Source: Streptomyces sp. NBRC 110028 (GTDB taxonomy: Bacteria > Actinomycetota > Actinomycetes > Streptomycetales > Streptomycetaceae). From it: DNA of 64,000 nt. Both the position numbers and the translations under genes were made by a program. The DNA is taken from contig NZ_BBUZ01000023.1 in assembly GCF_001417735.1 (NCBI RefSeq), positions 657,570 to 721,569 of the forward strand, given 5' to 3'. The notes under the pieces are model-generated. The model was given only the letters and a program-made list of their open reading frames with translations, was not told the origin of the DNA and made no database searches. Below are positions 24,697 to 32,968 of this stretch, piece by piece (position 1 is the first letter of the stretch; each line of letters opens with the position of its first letter).

Positions 24697-25542
24697 TCAC
24701 GGCTTGGGCAGCGCGCATCCGGCGAGGCTGAGGTCGATCTTGTTCCCGGTGGTCACGCACGTGGTGATCCCGTACGTCTGCTGGGCGTAGTTGATGCCCT
24801 TGCGGACCGTCACCGCGCCGCTCTCGTCGACCTCGCACGGGTTGTTGAGGGTGCACCGCGCCCCGTCCTCGTTGCCCGTGTTGTTCACGGCCAGGACCGT
24901 GCCGGTCGCGCTGTCGACGACGGGCGAACCGGACGTTCCGCCGATCGTGTTACAGGCGGAGGTGTAGCGGACCGAATCCTTCCAGGTCCAGTCGCCTTCC
25001 TTAAGACGATATGCGAATCCGTCGATAGTGCAGGAGTAGATCTTCTTCCAGTAGCCGGAGACCACCTTGATGCTGGTGCCCTGGGCCGGGCGACTGTCGG
25101 ACAGCCGCAGGGCCTTGATGCCGTACCTCTGCTGTATTTGGGCGTACGTCGAGGTCAGCTGGTACAGCGAGACGTCGGTGTCGGTCATGGTCGCGTACGC
25201 GACCTTGCTCGCCCGTACCGTGCCCGCGTTCCCGCCGGAGCTGTTCAGCAGGGTGAAGCTGCGGCTCGACGACTGGTCGACGATCACCTCGCCCGCGCTC
25301 GGGAAGCCGCTCTCCAGGCAGTGGCCGTTGGAGAGGACGAGCGCGGGGTCGGTGTCGGCGGACTTCGCGGTCCGTACGACCGAGCCGGAGCAGTTGCTGA
25401 GCGCGACCGTTCCGGCGAAGTCGACCGCCTGCGCGGCCCGGGGGTGGGAGGAGGAGGCGGCCGCCGGGGCGGCGCCGACGCCGACGAGGGTCGCCCCGCC
25501 CAGTAAGAGGGCCGAGAGCGCGCCGACGAGAGGTCTGTTCAC
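24697..25542 (-). CDS. Secreted trypsin-like serine protease (S1)
   Basis: 281-aa exported chymotrypsin-fold protease. Signal peptide at residues 1-30 (VGVGAAPAAAS). The triad appears as H74 in LSNGHC, D123 in TDTDVSLYQL and S204 in GGTSGSPVV. Cysteine pairs are consistent with secretion. GTG start at 25542 with GGAAGG upstream; the longer frame to 25665 starts before the ribosome site and would bury the signal peptide. Single gene, divergent from the M14 carboxypeptidase, so the two secreted proteolytic enzymes share a control region (25543-25667). Confidence 0.88.
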   Translation of the reverse strand: MNRPLVGALSALLLGGATLVGVGAAPAAASSSHPRAAQAVDFAGTVALSNCSGSVVRTAKSADTDPALVLSNGHCLESGFPSAGEVIVDQSSSRSFTLLNSSGGNAGTVRASKVAYATMTDTDVSLYQLTSTYAQIQQRYGIKALRLSDSRPAQGTSIKVVSGYWKKIYSCTIDGFAYRLKEGDWTWKDSVRYTSACNTIGGTSGSPVVDSATGTVLAVNNTGNEDGARCTLNNPCEVDESGAVTVRKGINYAQQTYGITTCVTTGNKIDLSLAGCALPKP

Positions 25543-25667
25543 AGGGGGGTTCCTTCCCTCGATGAGAAGTTCCTTCGGCTTCGACCATTTCCCGCCCTTG
25601 ACCATGTCATGCGCATGGCCGAACACTGGCGCAGCAGTCGCTCGCCTCTCACCTCCCAGGAGCATGT

Positions 25668-27032
25668 ATGCGACTTCGCACCCGCGGCAGACGGGTGACC
25701 GCCCTCGCCGCCCTGTTGTCCCTCGCCCTCGCCGCCCCGATCGCGGCCCAGGCCGACGATCCGGCCTCCGGGCGTGCCCCCTCGGCCGGTGCGGCTTCCG
25801 GCCCGGCGTCCCGCGCCGCCGATGAATCCGTACGCCAGTACGAGGTCGCGGGCCCGGCCACTCCCGCCCAGCGCTCCGCCGTCGCCGCCACCGGGGTCTC
25901 CATCGATGAGACCGACGCCCGCTCCGTCGTCGTCACCGCCGACCCAGCCCAGGTCAGACGGTTGCGCGGGCTCGGCTACCGGCTCACCGCGCTGCCGGGC
26001 CCGGCCGATCGCGGTGCGGGCCGGGACGCCGTGCCGTTCGACTTTCCCTCGGCGGACGCGAAGTACCACAACTACGCCGAGATGAACGCCGAGATCGACG
26101 CGGCCGTAGCCAAGTACCCCACCATTCTGAGCAAGCGCGTCATCGGAAAGTCGTACGAGGGCCGGAACATCGTCGCGCTGAAGATCAGCGACAACGTGGC
26201 CACCGACGAGGCCGAGCCCGAGGTGCTGTTCACCCACCATCAGCACGCCCGGGAGCACCTCACCGTGGAGATGGCGCTGTATCTGGTGCACCAGCTGACC
26301 GACGGCTACGGCACCGACTCCCGCATCACCGACATCGTGAACGGCCGGGAGATCTGGATCGTCCCGGACCTCAACCCGGACGGCGGCGAGTACGACATCG
26401 CGACCGGCCGCTACCGCAGCTGGCGCAAGAACCGGCAGCCCAACTCCGGCTCCTCCTCGATCGGCACCGACCTCAACCGCAACTGGGACTACAAGTGGGG
26501 CTGCTGCGGCGGCTCCTCCGGCTCCGCGGGCTCGGAGACCTACCGCGGCGCCAAGGGCGAGTCGGCCCCCGAGGTCAAGGTCGTCGCGGACTTCGCGCGC
26601 AGCCGGGTCGTGGGCGGCAAGCAGCAGCTCAAGGCCGCCATCGACTTCCACACCTACAGCGAGCTGGTGCTGTGGCCGTTCGGGTGGACGTACGACGACA
26701 CCGCGACCGGGATGACCAAGGACGACCATGACGCGTTCGCCGCGATCGGCAAGAAGATGGCCGCGAGCAACGGCTACACCCCCGAGCAGTCGAGCGACCT
26801 CTACATCACGGACGGCACGATCGACGACTGGCTGTGGGGCAGTCAGAAGGTGTTCGCGTACACCTTCGAGATGTACCCGTCCTCCAGCGGCGCCGGCGGC
26901 TTCTACCCGCCGGACGAGGTGATCGACCGCGAGACGAGCCGTAACCGGGACGCGGTGCTGCAACTGCTGGAGAACGCGGACTGCGTGTACCGGTCGATCG
27001 GCAAGGAAGCGCAGTACTGCGCGACGGCCTGA
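25668..27032 (+). CDS. Secreted M14 zinc carboxypeptidase
   Basis: 454-aa exported metallocarboxypeptidase. Signal peptide at residues 1-29, a propeptide-like region to about 125, then the M14 domain. Zinc ligands are H193 and E196 in HQHAREH and a later His in IDFHTYSE. Substrate-binding [11 protein letters not shown] and the catalytic glutamate in FAYTFEMYP are present. An inserted [11 protein letters not shown] loop gives adjacent cysteines. ATG start at 25668 just after AGGAGCATGT. It resembles Streptomyces carboxypeptidase T-like enzymes that trim peptides released by proteases such as its neighbour. Confidence 0.92.
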   Translation: MRLRTRGRRVTALAALLSLALAAPIAAQADDPASGRAPSAGAASGPASRAADESVRQYEVAGPATPAQRSAVAATGVSIDETDARSVVVTADPAQVRRLRGLGYRLTALPGPADRGAGRDAVPFDFPSADAKYHNYAEMNAEIDAAVAKYPTILSKRVIGKSYEGRNIVALKISDNVATDEAEPEVLFTHHQHAREHLTVEMALYLVHQLTDGYGTDSRITDIVNGREIWIVPDLNPDGGEYDIATGRYRSWRKNRQPNSGSSSIGTDLNRNWDYKWGCCGGSSGSAGSETYRGAKGESAPEVKVVADFARSRVVGGKQQLKAAIDFHTYSELVLWPFGWTYDDTATGMTKDDHDAFAAIGKKMAASNGYTPEQSSDLYITDGTIDDWLWGSQKVFAYTFEMYPSSSGAGGFYPPDEVIDRETSRNRDAVLQLLENADCVYRSIGKEAQYCATA

Positions 27033-27043
27033 CCGGCCGGGGA

Positions 27044-27071
27044 GCCCCGGGGCGCGGACCCGCCCCGGGGC
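27044..27071 (+). terminator. Terminator after the M14 carboxypeptidase gene
   Basis: Perfect 11-bp stem GCCCCGGGGCG / CGCCCCGGGGC with a CGGACC loop, starting 11 bases after the stop codon. Confidence 0.75.
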
Positions 27072-27082
27072 GTATCCGTGGC

Positions 27083-27250
27083 TAAGGGCTGTCCCGCAAT
27101 CCCCAGTGGATCAGCGAGCGGCGTCAGATGCGGTCAATCGCAAGGCGGAGGGTCGTCCTCGTACCGGGTCGTACTCGGGCGATCCCGACAACGCAGCGAG
27201 TGGCCGTAGCTGGCGTCGGGAGCCCGCTGGGGATTGCGGGACAGCCCTTA
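27083..27250. repeat. Palindromic element 1 (168 bp)
   Basis: Ends are perfect 24-bp inverted copies (27083-27106 and 27227-27250, beginning TAAGGGCTGTCCCGCAATC). The interior can also fold and contains CGCAAGGCG, CCTCGTA and TACTCGG blocks shared with the element next to it. It has no reading frame. This is the form of non-autonomous palindromic elements found between Streptomyces genes. Confidence 0.8.
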
Positions 27251-27412
27251 GTGCCGCGTCAGTCAGGGTTTGCCCGGTAGCGAGGCGTCCTGGTGCGGTC
27301 AGATGCAAGGCGCCGGATCGGCCTCGTAGTGGGCCTACTCGGTCGATTCGGCAACGCCGCAGATGGCCGTGCCAGGGCGGCGAGCGGGGTGAACCTTGGC
27401 TGACGCGGCACT
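27250..27412. repeat. Palindromic element 2 (163 bp), related to element 1
   Basis: Ends are 21-bp inverted copies with two mismatches (starting AGTGCCGCGTCAG at 27250 and ending at 27412). The interior shares blocks with element 1 (GCGGTCA, GCAAGGCG, CCTCGTAG, TACTCGG). Its right end runs into the stop codon of the gntP gene (TAG at 27411-27413, minus strand), so the element supplies the 3' end of that transcript. Confidence 0.75.
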
Positions 27413-28883
27413 AGATCACCAGGCTCAGCAGGCCCGCCACCGCGAAGCCCGCCACCGACAGCACCGACTCCAGCACGGTCCACGACTTGAGCGTGTCCCG
27501 CTCGGAGATCCCGAAGTACTTCGCCACCATCCAGAAGCCGCCGTCGTTGACGTGCGAGGCGAAGATCGAGCCCGCCGAGATCGCCATGATGACCAGCGCC
27601 AGATGGGCCTGCGAGTAGTGGCCGGAGGCCAGCATCGGGGAGACGATGCCCGCGGTGGTGACGATGGCGACCGTCGCCGAGCCCTGCGCGACCCGCAGCA
27701 CCACGGAGATCAGCCAGGACAGCAGGATCACCGGCAGGCCCGCGCTGTCGAAGGCGTCCGCGAGGGCCTGGGCGACGCCGCTGCCCTTGAGGACGGCGCC
27801 GAAGACGCCGCCCGCGCCGACGACCAGGATGATGTTGCCGACCGGCTTGAGGGAGGCGGTGGAGACGGTCTCCAGGGACTGGCGGGACCAGCCGCGCCGG
27901 ATGCCCAGCAGGTAGTACGCGAGGAACAGGGCGATCGTCAGCGCCACGAAGGGGTGGCCGAAGAACTCGATGACCGAACGCCCGGTGCTCGGGTCCAGCG
28001 CGATGGAGGAGAACGTCGCGCAGAGGATGAGGACCAGCGGCGTACCGATGATGGCGAGGACCGTGCTCACCGCCACCGGCCGCTCCCCGGCTCCGCCGCC
28101 CGCGGCCCGCTGCTCGGCGGCGACCGCCTCCCGGGACTCCTCCGCCGCCTCGACCATGTCCTGCGGTACGGGGACGAAGATCCGCCGGCCGATCCAGGCG
28201 GCGTACGCCCACGCGGCGAGCACGGACGGGATGCCGACGAGGATGCCCATCAGGATGACCCAGCCCAGGTCGACGTGGAGCAGTCCGGCCGCGGCCACCG
28301 GACCGGGGTGCGGGGGCAGGAAGGCGTGGGTCATGGAGAGCCCGGCGAGCAGCGGCATCGCGTACAGCACGATCGACTTGCCGCTGCGCTTGGTGGCCGC
28401 GTACACGATCGGCGCCAGGACGAAGATGCCGACGTCGAAGAAGACGGGTATGCCGAAGATCAGGCCGGTCAGCCCCATGGCGAGCGGGGCGCGCTTCTCG
28501 CCGAAGAAGCCGAGGAGGCGGGAGCTGAGCGCCTCGGCGCCGCCGGAGACCTCCAGGATCGCGCCGAGCATGGTGCCCAGGCCGATGATGATCGCGATGT
28601 GGCCGAGGATGCCGCCCATACCGGATTCGATCAGCGAGACGGCGTCGGACTTCTGGACGGTGCCGAAGAGTTCGGTGACCGAGAGCCCGGCGGCCAGGCC
28701 GACGGCTATGGAGACGCCGAGCAGCGCCACGAAGGGCTGCAGCCGGACCTTGATGATCAGGTAGAGGAGGAGGGCGATGCCCAGGGCGGCGACGGTCAGC
28801 AGACCGGCGGTGCCGGGGATGATCGCGAGCAGACCACCGGTGTGGGGTGGGGTCTCGGCAGCGGGCGCGGCTGCGAGCAGCAT
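27411..28883 (-). CDS. GntP-family permease
   Basis: 490-aa, 12-14 segment secondary transporter of the gluconate:H+ symporter (GntP) family. Family motifs visible are IIIGLGTMLGAILEVSGGAE, FFDVGIFVLAPIVYA, SMTHAFLPPHPGPVAAA and IFASHVNDGGFWMV. In this setting, next to D-amino-acid catabolic genes and a PfkB kinase, it may import D-amino acids (as DsdX, a GntP relative, does for D-serine) or a sugar acid. ATG at 28883 with GGAG upstream. Probably last gene of the kinase-iclR-ridA-gntP operon, though a 174-base gap precedes it. Confidence 0.9.
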   Translation of the reverse strand: MLLAAAPAAETPPHTGGLLAIIPGTAGLLTVAALGIALLLYLIIKVRLQPFVALLGVSIAVGLAAGLSVTELFGTVQKSDAVSLIESGMGGILGHIAIIIGLGTMLGAILEVSGGAEALSSRLLGFFGEKRAPLAMGLTGLIFGIPVFFDVGIFVLAPIVYAATKRSGKSIVLYAMPLLAGLSMTHAFLPPHPGPVAAAGLLHVDLGWVILMGILVGIPSVLAAWAYAAWIGRRIFVPVPQDMVEAAEESREAVAAEQRAAGGGAGERPVAVSTVLAIIGTPLVLILCATFSSIALDPSTGRSVIEFFGHPFVALTIALFLAYYLLGIRRGWSRQSLETVSTASLKPVGNIILVVGAGGVFGAVLKGSGVAQALADAFDSAGLPVILLSWLISVVLRVAQGSATVAIVTTAGIVSPMLASGHYSQAHLALVIMAISAGSIFASHVNDGGFWMVAKYFGISERDTLKSWTVLESVLSVAGFAVAGLLSLVI

Positions 28884-29057
28884 GGGGACTCCGGAAAGTG
28901 GGTAGGGCGTAGCGCCGCACGGCGGGGGGCCGCGCGCGGGGGAGGACGAGGTGCGGGTGATCAGGGGTCTGGTCCCGGCGACGACGACGGTGGGTATGGG
29001 GGATCCCGGGGCAGGCGGGTTACGGACGCCGCCCGCCCCGGGCGTATCAGGGCCTGC
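28884..29057 (-). other. Spacer between ridA and gntP
   Basis: 174 bases with no gene on either strand. It is long enough to hold a separate gntP promoter, but I see no convincing boxes. Confidence 0.35.
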
Positions 29058-29471
29058 TCAGCCGAGGACGGCGAGGGCGTCGATCTCGACGAGCAGCCCG
29101 GCGGGGAGGCCGACGTAGATCGTCGTACGGGCCGCCGGGGCCTCCTTGAGGTCCGCGAAGAACTCGTTGTAGATCTCGTTGAACTCGGCGAAGTGGCCGG
29201 TGTCGGTGAGGTAGACGCGGATCATCATCACGTCCTCCCAGCTCGCCCCGCCCTCTTCCAGCACGGACTGCACGTTGCGCAGGGTCTGCAGGGTCTGCTC
29301 GCGCAGGGTCGGCCCGACCGGGGCGGGGGCCTGACCGGGGACCGCGGGGCCGAAACCGACCTGACCGGCGACCTGGAGGATGTTGCCCTTCTTGACGCCG
29401 TGCGAGAACTTCGCGGGCGGGGCGGTGTGCGTGGCCGGGGTGATCGCGGTCTTGTTCAGCTTCTCGGTCAT
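29058..29471 (-). CDS. RidA/YjgF-family enamine/imine deaminase
   Basis: 137-aa RidA-fold protein. Conserved parts are ILQVAGQVGFGP, LREQTLQTLRNVQSVLEEGG, VMMIRVYLTD and the substrate-binding arginine in APAARTTIYVGLPAGLLVEID. RidA proteins hydrolyse reactive 2-aminoacrylate-type enamines made by PLP deaminases, which fits the divergent PLP amino-acid deaminase gene. The ATG at 29471 overlaps the iclR stop codon (ATGA) and has GAGGAA eight bases upstream. Confidence 0.92.
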   Translation of the reverse strand: MTEKLNKTAITPATHTAPPAKFSHGVKKGNILQVAGQVGFGPAVPGQAPAPVGPTLREQTLQTLRNVQSVLEEGGASWEDVMMIRVYLTDTGHFAEFNEIYNEFFADLKEAPAARTTIYVGLPAGLLVEIDALAVLG

Positions 29472-30289
29472 GAGGAGGGTTCCTCGGCTCTCTTCTCGGG
29501 TGTTGTTTCGGTTGCTTCGTCGGTTGGTTCGTGGGTCGGCCGGGCCGGGGCGCCGCCCGAGTACTCCCGGCTGATGTCCTCCGCGGTGCCGCGCACCATG
29601 GGCAGCAGGGTGAGGAGTTCGTCCGCGGTGACGACGACGTTCGGCGCCGACATCGAGCACGCGGCGACGACCCGGCCGTCCGCGCCCCGGATGGGCGCGC
29701 CGACGCAGTTGATCGACTCCTCGTGGCCGCCGAGGTCGGTGGCCCAGCCCTGCTCCCGCACAGTCTCCAGCTCCCGCAGGAACGCGGTGGCGTTCGGGGT
29801 GGAACGGGACGTGTACGCGGGGTACGGAAGCCGTTCGGCCAGCGCCCGCCGCTCGGGCTCCGGCAGGTCCGCCAGCAGCAGCTTGGCGACCGCCGCGACC
29901 GTGATCGCGACGGGTTTGCCGATCCGCGAGTACATCCGGACCGGGTAGCGGCTCTCCACCTTGTCGATGTAGAGGACCTCGTTCTCCTCGTACACCGCGA
30001 GGTGCACGGTGTGTCCGCAGCGCTCGTTGAGCGCGACCAGATAGGGGTGGGCGATCTCCCGTACGTCCAGGTTCTCCACCGCCTCCTGCGCGAGCGCGAA
30101 GAGGCGGGCCCCGAGGCGGTAGCGCTGGTCCTGCTGGCGATAGACCATGCCGTGCTCGTGCAGCGTGCGCAGCAGCCGCAGCGCGGTCGACTTGTGCACG
30201 CCGAGCCGCGAGGCGACCCGCTCCAGATTGGCGGGCCCCTCCGCCAGCAGGGGCAGGATGCTCAGCGCTCGGTCGACGGTCTGGCTCAT
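29468..30289 (-). CDS. IclR-family transcription regulator
   Basis: 273-aa IclR regulator. A winged helix-turn-helix (residues 5-65: LERVASRLGVHKSTALRLLRTL) precedes the effector domain with GHTVHLAVYEENEVLYIDKVES and SINCVGAPI. The ATG at 30289 overlaps the kinase stop codon. Its place inside the operon and next to a divergent promoter suggests it is the local repressor, sensing a metabolite of D-amino-acid or sugar-acid breakdown. A Pro/Thr/Glu-rich tail of about 35 residues follows the domain. Confidence 0.9.
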   Translation of the reverse strand: MSQTVDRALSILPLLAEGPANLERVASRLGVHKSTALRLLRTLHEHGMVYRQQDQRYRLGARLFALAQEAVENLDVREIAHPYLVALNERCGHTVHLAVYEENEVLYIDKVESRYPVRMYSRIGKPVAITVAAVAKLLLADLPEPERRALAERLPYPAYTSRSTPNATAFLRELETVREQGWATDLGGHEESINCVGAPIRGADGRVVAACSMSAPNVVVTADELLTLLPMVRGTAEDISREYSGGAPARPTHEPTDEATETTPEKRAEEPSS

Positions 30290-31464
30290 GAGTCGATGAC
30301 CTCCACCACCGTGGTATCGGACCCCGAGTGCGCCGGGTCTGCCCAGCCGGGACCGAATCGCAGTGTGCCCCACGCGGCGTCGTCCAGGGTCACCAAACGG
30401 TCGGCGTAGGCGCGGGAGGGCGGGGTGCCGAGGTCGCCGGGGACGGTGAGGGCGGCGGCCGCCATCAGATGGCCGTGGCGCAGCCGCTGCGCGACGGGCA
30501 GGCCGCGCAGGGTGCCGGAGAGGAAGCCCGCGGCGAAGGCGTCTCCCGCCCCGACGGGGGCCACGACGTCCACGCGCAGGGCGGGCGCGAAGGTGACGGT
30601 GTCGGCCGCCCCGCCCGCGTCCGTACCGGCTCCGTCGGCTCCGTCAGCTCCGTCGGCTCCGTCGGACCCGCGGGCGTACGCGGTGGCCCCGGTGGCGCCC
30701 TGCTTGACCACCAGCACCTCCGGTTCGGGCAGGGCCTCGCGGATCGCGGCGGCGCCGCCGCGTATGCCCCAGGCGGCCTCCGCCTCGTCCTCGCCGACGA
30801 AGACCACGTCGCAGCCGCGCGCGAGGTCGAGCAGCACATCAGGACCCTCGTCCCGCTCCGGGTCCTCCCACAGCGAGACGCGGTAGTTGAGGTCGAAGGA
30901 GACCAGCGGCCGGCCGGGGGCGCGGGTGGTCAGCTCGCGCATCAGGGCGAGGCAGTCGGCGGAGAGGGCGGCGGTGATGCCGGTGAGGTGGAGCACCCGG
31001 CCGGACCAGGTCTCCTCGTGCGGCATGAGCGCCGGGGACATGGCCGCGGCGGCGGATCCGGCGCGGTAGTAGACGACCTCGGCGAGCGGCTGCTCGCCGT
31101 CGTCTCCGGGAGCCCCGGAGGCGGGGACCCCGGAGGTGGGAGCCCCGGATTCCACCGCCCGCTCGCCCGCCGTGCGGAAGTAGATGCCGGTGGGGCGGCG
31201 CGGGTCGCGCTGGACACAGCCGACGTCCACCCCGGCCGCCGCGATCTCCGTCAGCAGATGGTCGCCGAAGCCGTCCGTACCGACCCTGCTGATCCAGCGC
31301 ACGCTGTGCCCGGTGCCCGCCAGCCCGCACGCCACGTTGGACTCGGCACCGCCGATCCCCCGCGTGAAGGCGGGTACCTCCGCCAGGCGGCCCGGCCGGG
31401 ACGGCACGAAGGTCACCATCGACTCGCCGAGGCACACGACGTCGACACTCGGGGCTGGGCGCAC
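30286..31464 (-). CDS. PfkB-family carbohydrate kinase (2-keto-3-deoxygluconate kinase-like)
   Basis: 392-aa ribokinase-fold kinase. N-terminal motif CLGESMVTFVP and the GGAESNVACGLAGTG substrate loop resemble KDG kinases. The C-terminal signature VVAPVGAGDAFAAGFLSG contains the catalytic aspartate of the GAGD anion hole. Two low-complexity insertions are present, one with DGADGADGADGAG encoded by 9-bp repeats (about 30632-30666). GTG start at 31464 with AAGGAG 11 bases upstream (the ATG-like start at 31500 precedes it). Its link to D-amino-acid genes is unexplained; it may phosphorylate the acid produced downstream. Confidence 0.85.
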   Translation of the reverse strand: MRPAPSVDVVCLGESMVTFVPSRPGRLAEVPAFTRGIGGAESNVACGLAGTGHSVRWISRVGTDGFGDHLLTEIAAAGVDVGCVQRDPRRPTGIYFRTAGERAVESGAPTSGVPASGAPGDDGEQPLAEVVYYRAGSAAAAMSPALMPHEETWSGRVLHLTGITAALSADCLALMRELTTRAPGRPLVSFDLNYRVSLWEDPERDEGPDVLLDLARGCDVVFVGEDEAEAAWGIRGGAAAIREALPEPEVLVVKQGATGATAYARGSDGADGADGADGAGTDAGGAADTVTFAPALRVDVVAPVGAGDAFAAGFLSGTLRGLPVAQRLRHGHLMAAAALTVPGDLGTPPSRAYADRLVTLDDAAWGTLRFGPGWADPAHSGSDTTVVEVIDS

Positions 31465-31500
31465 GATCAGTCTCGCTCCTTGCGCATCTGGGTGGGGCAC

Positions 31501-31602
31501 GCACCGTTGACCCGGTGCTTGGCCGGATGTTAAACAGCGCTAAGCGTTATACGCAATGAACGTTGCAGACAGTGCAACCAGAAATGTACGGGAGGCACCT
31601 CC
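31501..31602. promoter_or_regulatory. Divergent control region of the D-amino-acid locus
   Basis: About 100 bases between kinase and deaminase genes. Contains TTGACC (31508-31513) as a candidate plus-strand -35 and AT-rich TTAAAC/TTATAC sequences as -10 candidates. GTTGCA-N5-TGCAAC (31562-31578) is a perfect inverted repeat placed just before the deaminase ribosome site, a likely operator for the linked IclR protein. Confidence 0.55.
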
Positions 31603-32928
31603 ATGGCCACCGACCACAGCGAGCGCGCCGCCGACCACCGCGTGCGCCCCGCCGCGCACCCGGCCGTCGCCCGGCTCGCCGAGGAGCGTGTCGACCACCG
31701 CTTCAAGGGGCTGCCGCCGGACGCCGGAGGCCGCACCGTGGGCGAGCTGGCCGCCGAGCGCCGCTCCCTGTTCACCGGCGGCTTCACCACCCCCGTACTG
31801 GCGCTGTCGGCCGAGGCACTGGAACACAACCTCCTCGCCATGGAGCGCTATTCCGCCGCCCACGGCCTGGCCTTCGCCCCGCACGGCAAGACCTCCATGG
31901 CCCCGCAGCTCTTCGAGCGCCAGCTCGCCCACGGCGCCTGGGGCATCACCGCCGCCGTCCCCTCCCACGTGCGGATCTACCGGGCCTTCGGCATCCAGCG
32001 GATCTTCCTCGCCAACGAGGTCGTCGACGCCGCCGCCCTCCACTGGCTCGCCGCCGAACTCGACGCCGACCCCGGCTTCCGATTCGTCTGTTACGTCGAC
32101 TCCACGCGCGGCGTGGAGCTGATGGACGCGGCCCTCCGCGAGGCCGGCGCCGGGCGGCCCGTCGACGTCGTGGTCGAGCTGGGCGCGGGCGAGGGCGCGC
32201 GCACCGGGGTCCGCGACGAGGCCGAGTGCGCCGCCGTCGCCGACGCGGTGGCCGCCGCCGGGACGCTGCGGCTGGTCGGCGTCGCGGGCTACGAGGGCGA
32301 GGTACGACAGGCGGACGGCGAGCGGGTACGGGCCTGGCTGCGCCGCCTCACCGCGCTCGCCGCCGACTTCGACGCCGCCGGCCGCTTCGACGGCGTGGAC
32401 GAGGTGGTCGTCAGCGCGGGCGGCAGCGCCTGGTTCGACGCCGTCGCCGATGTCTTCGCCGAGCTGCCCGCGCTCTCCCGGCCCGTCCTGAAGCTGCTGC
32501 GCTCGGGCGCGTACGTCTCCCACGACGACGGTCACTACCGGCACATCACCCCCTTCAACCGCATCCCGGAGGAGGGCGATCTGCAGCCCGCCTTCCGCCT
32601 CTGGGCCCAGGTCGTCTCCAGCCCCGAACCCGGGCAGGCGTTCCTCAACGCGGGCAAGCGGGACGCCGCGTACGACCTCCACATGCCCGAGCCCCAGCTC
32701 GTCCGCTCCGCCCGCGACGGCTCCGTCCGCCCCGCCCACGGCCTCGTCGTCACCTCCCTCTCCGACCAGCACGCCTGGGTCACGGTCGCGGAGGGCGCCC
32801 AGCTGGAGGTCGGCGACTGGGTCGCCCTCGGCCTCTCCCACCCCTGCACCAGCTTCGACAAGTGGCAGATGATCCCACTGGCGGAGGCGGACGGCACGGT
32901 CACGGACTACATCCGCACCTTCTTCTAG
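31603..32928 (+). CDS. PLP-dependent amino-acid deaminase (D-serine dehydratase/D-threonine aldolase-like)
   Basis: 441-aa fold-III PLP enzyme with an alanine racemase-like N-terminal barrel. The PLP lysine is K96 in FAPHGKTSMAP. The C-terminal metal site characteristic of eukaryotic-type D-serine dehydratase and D-threonine aldolase appears as LSHPCTSFDKW (His and Cys ligands). Such enzymes act on D-amino acids, giving 2-oxo acid plus ammonia through an enamine; the RidA gene next door fits. ATG at 31603 after GGAGGCACCTCC. It is followed by the D-aminoacylase gene after 40 bases. Confidence 0.88.
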   Translation: MATDHSERAADHRVRPAAHPAVARLAEERVDHRFKGLPPDAGGRTVGELAAERRSLFTGGFTTPVLALSAEALEHNLLAMERYSAAHGLAFAPHGKTSMAPQLFERQLAHGAWGITAAVPSHVRIYRAFGIQRIFLANEVVDAAALHWLAAELDADPGFRFVCYVDSTRGVELMDAALREAGAGRPVDVVVELGAGEGARTGVRDEAECAAVADAVAAAGTLRLVGVAGYEGEVRQADGERVRAWLRRLTALAADFDAAGRFDGVDEVVVSAGGSAWFDAVADVFAELPALSRPVLKLLRSGAYVSHDDGHYRHITPFNRIPEEGDLQPAFRLWAQVVSSPEPGQAFLNAGKRDAAYDLHMPEPQLVRSARDGSVRPAHGLVVTSLSDQHAWVTVAEGAQLEVGDWVALGLSHPCTSFDKWQMIPLAEADGTVTDYIRTFF

Positions 32929-32968
32929 CCCACCGGCAGCATCCACTGTGAGAGAGGCAAGGGGACAC

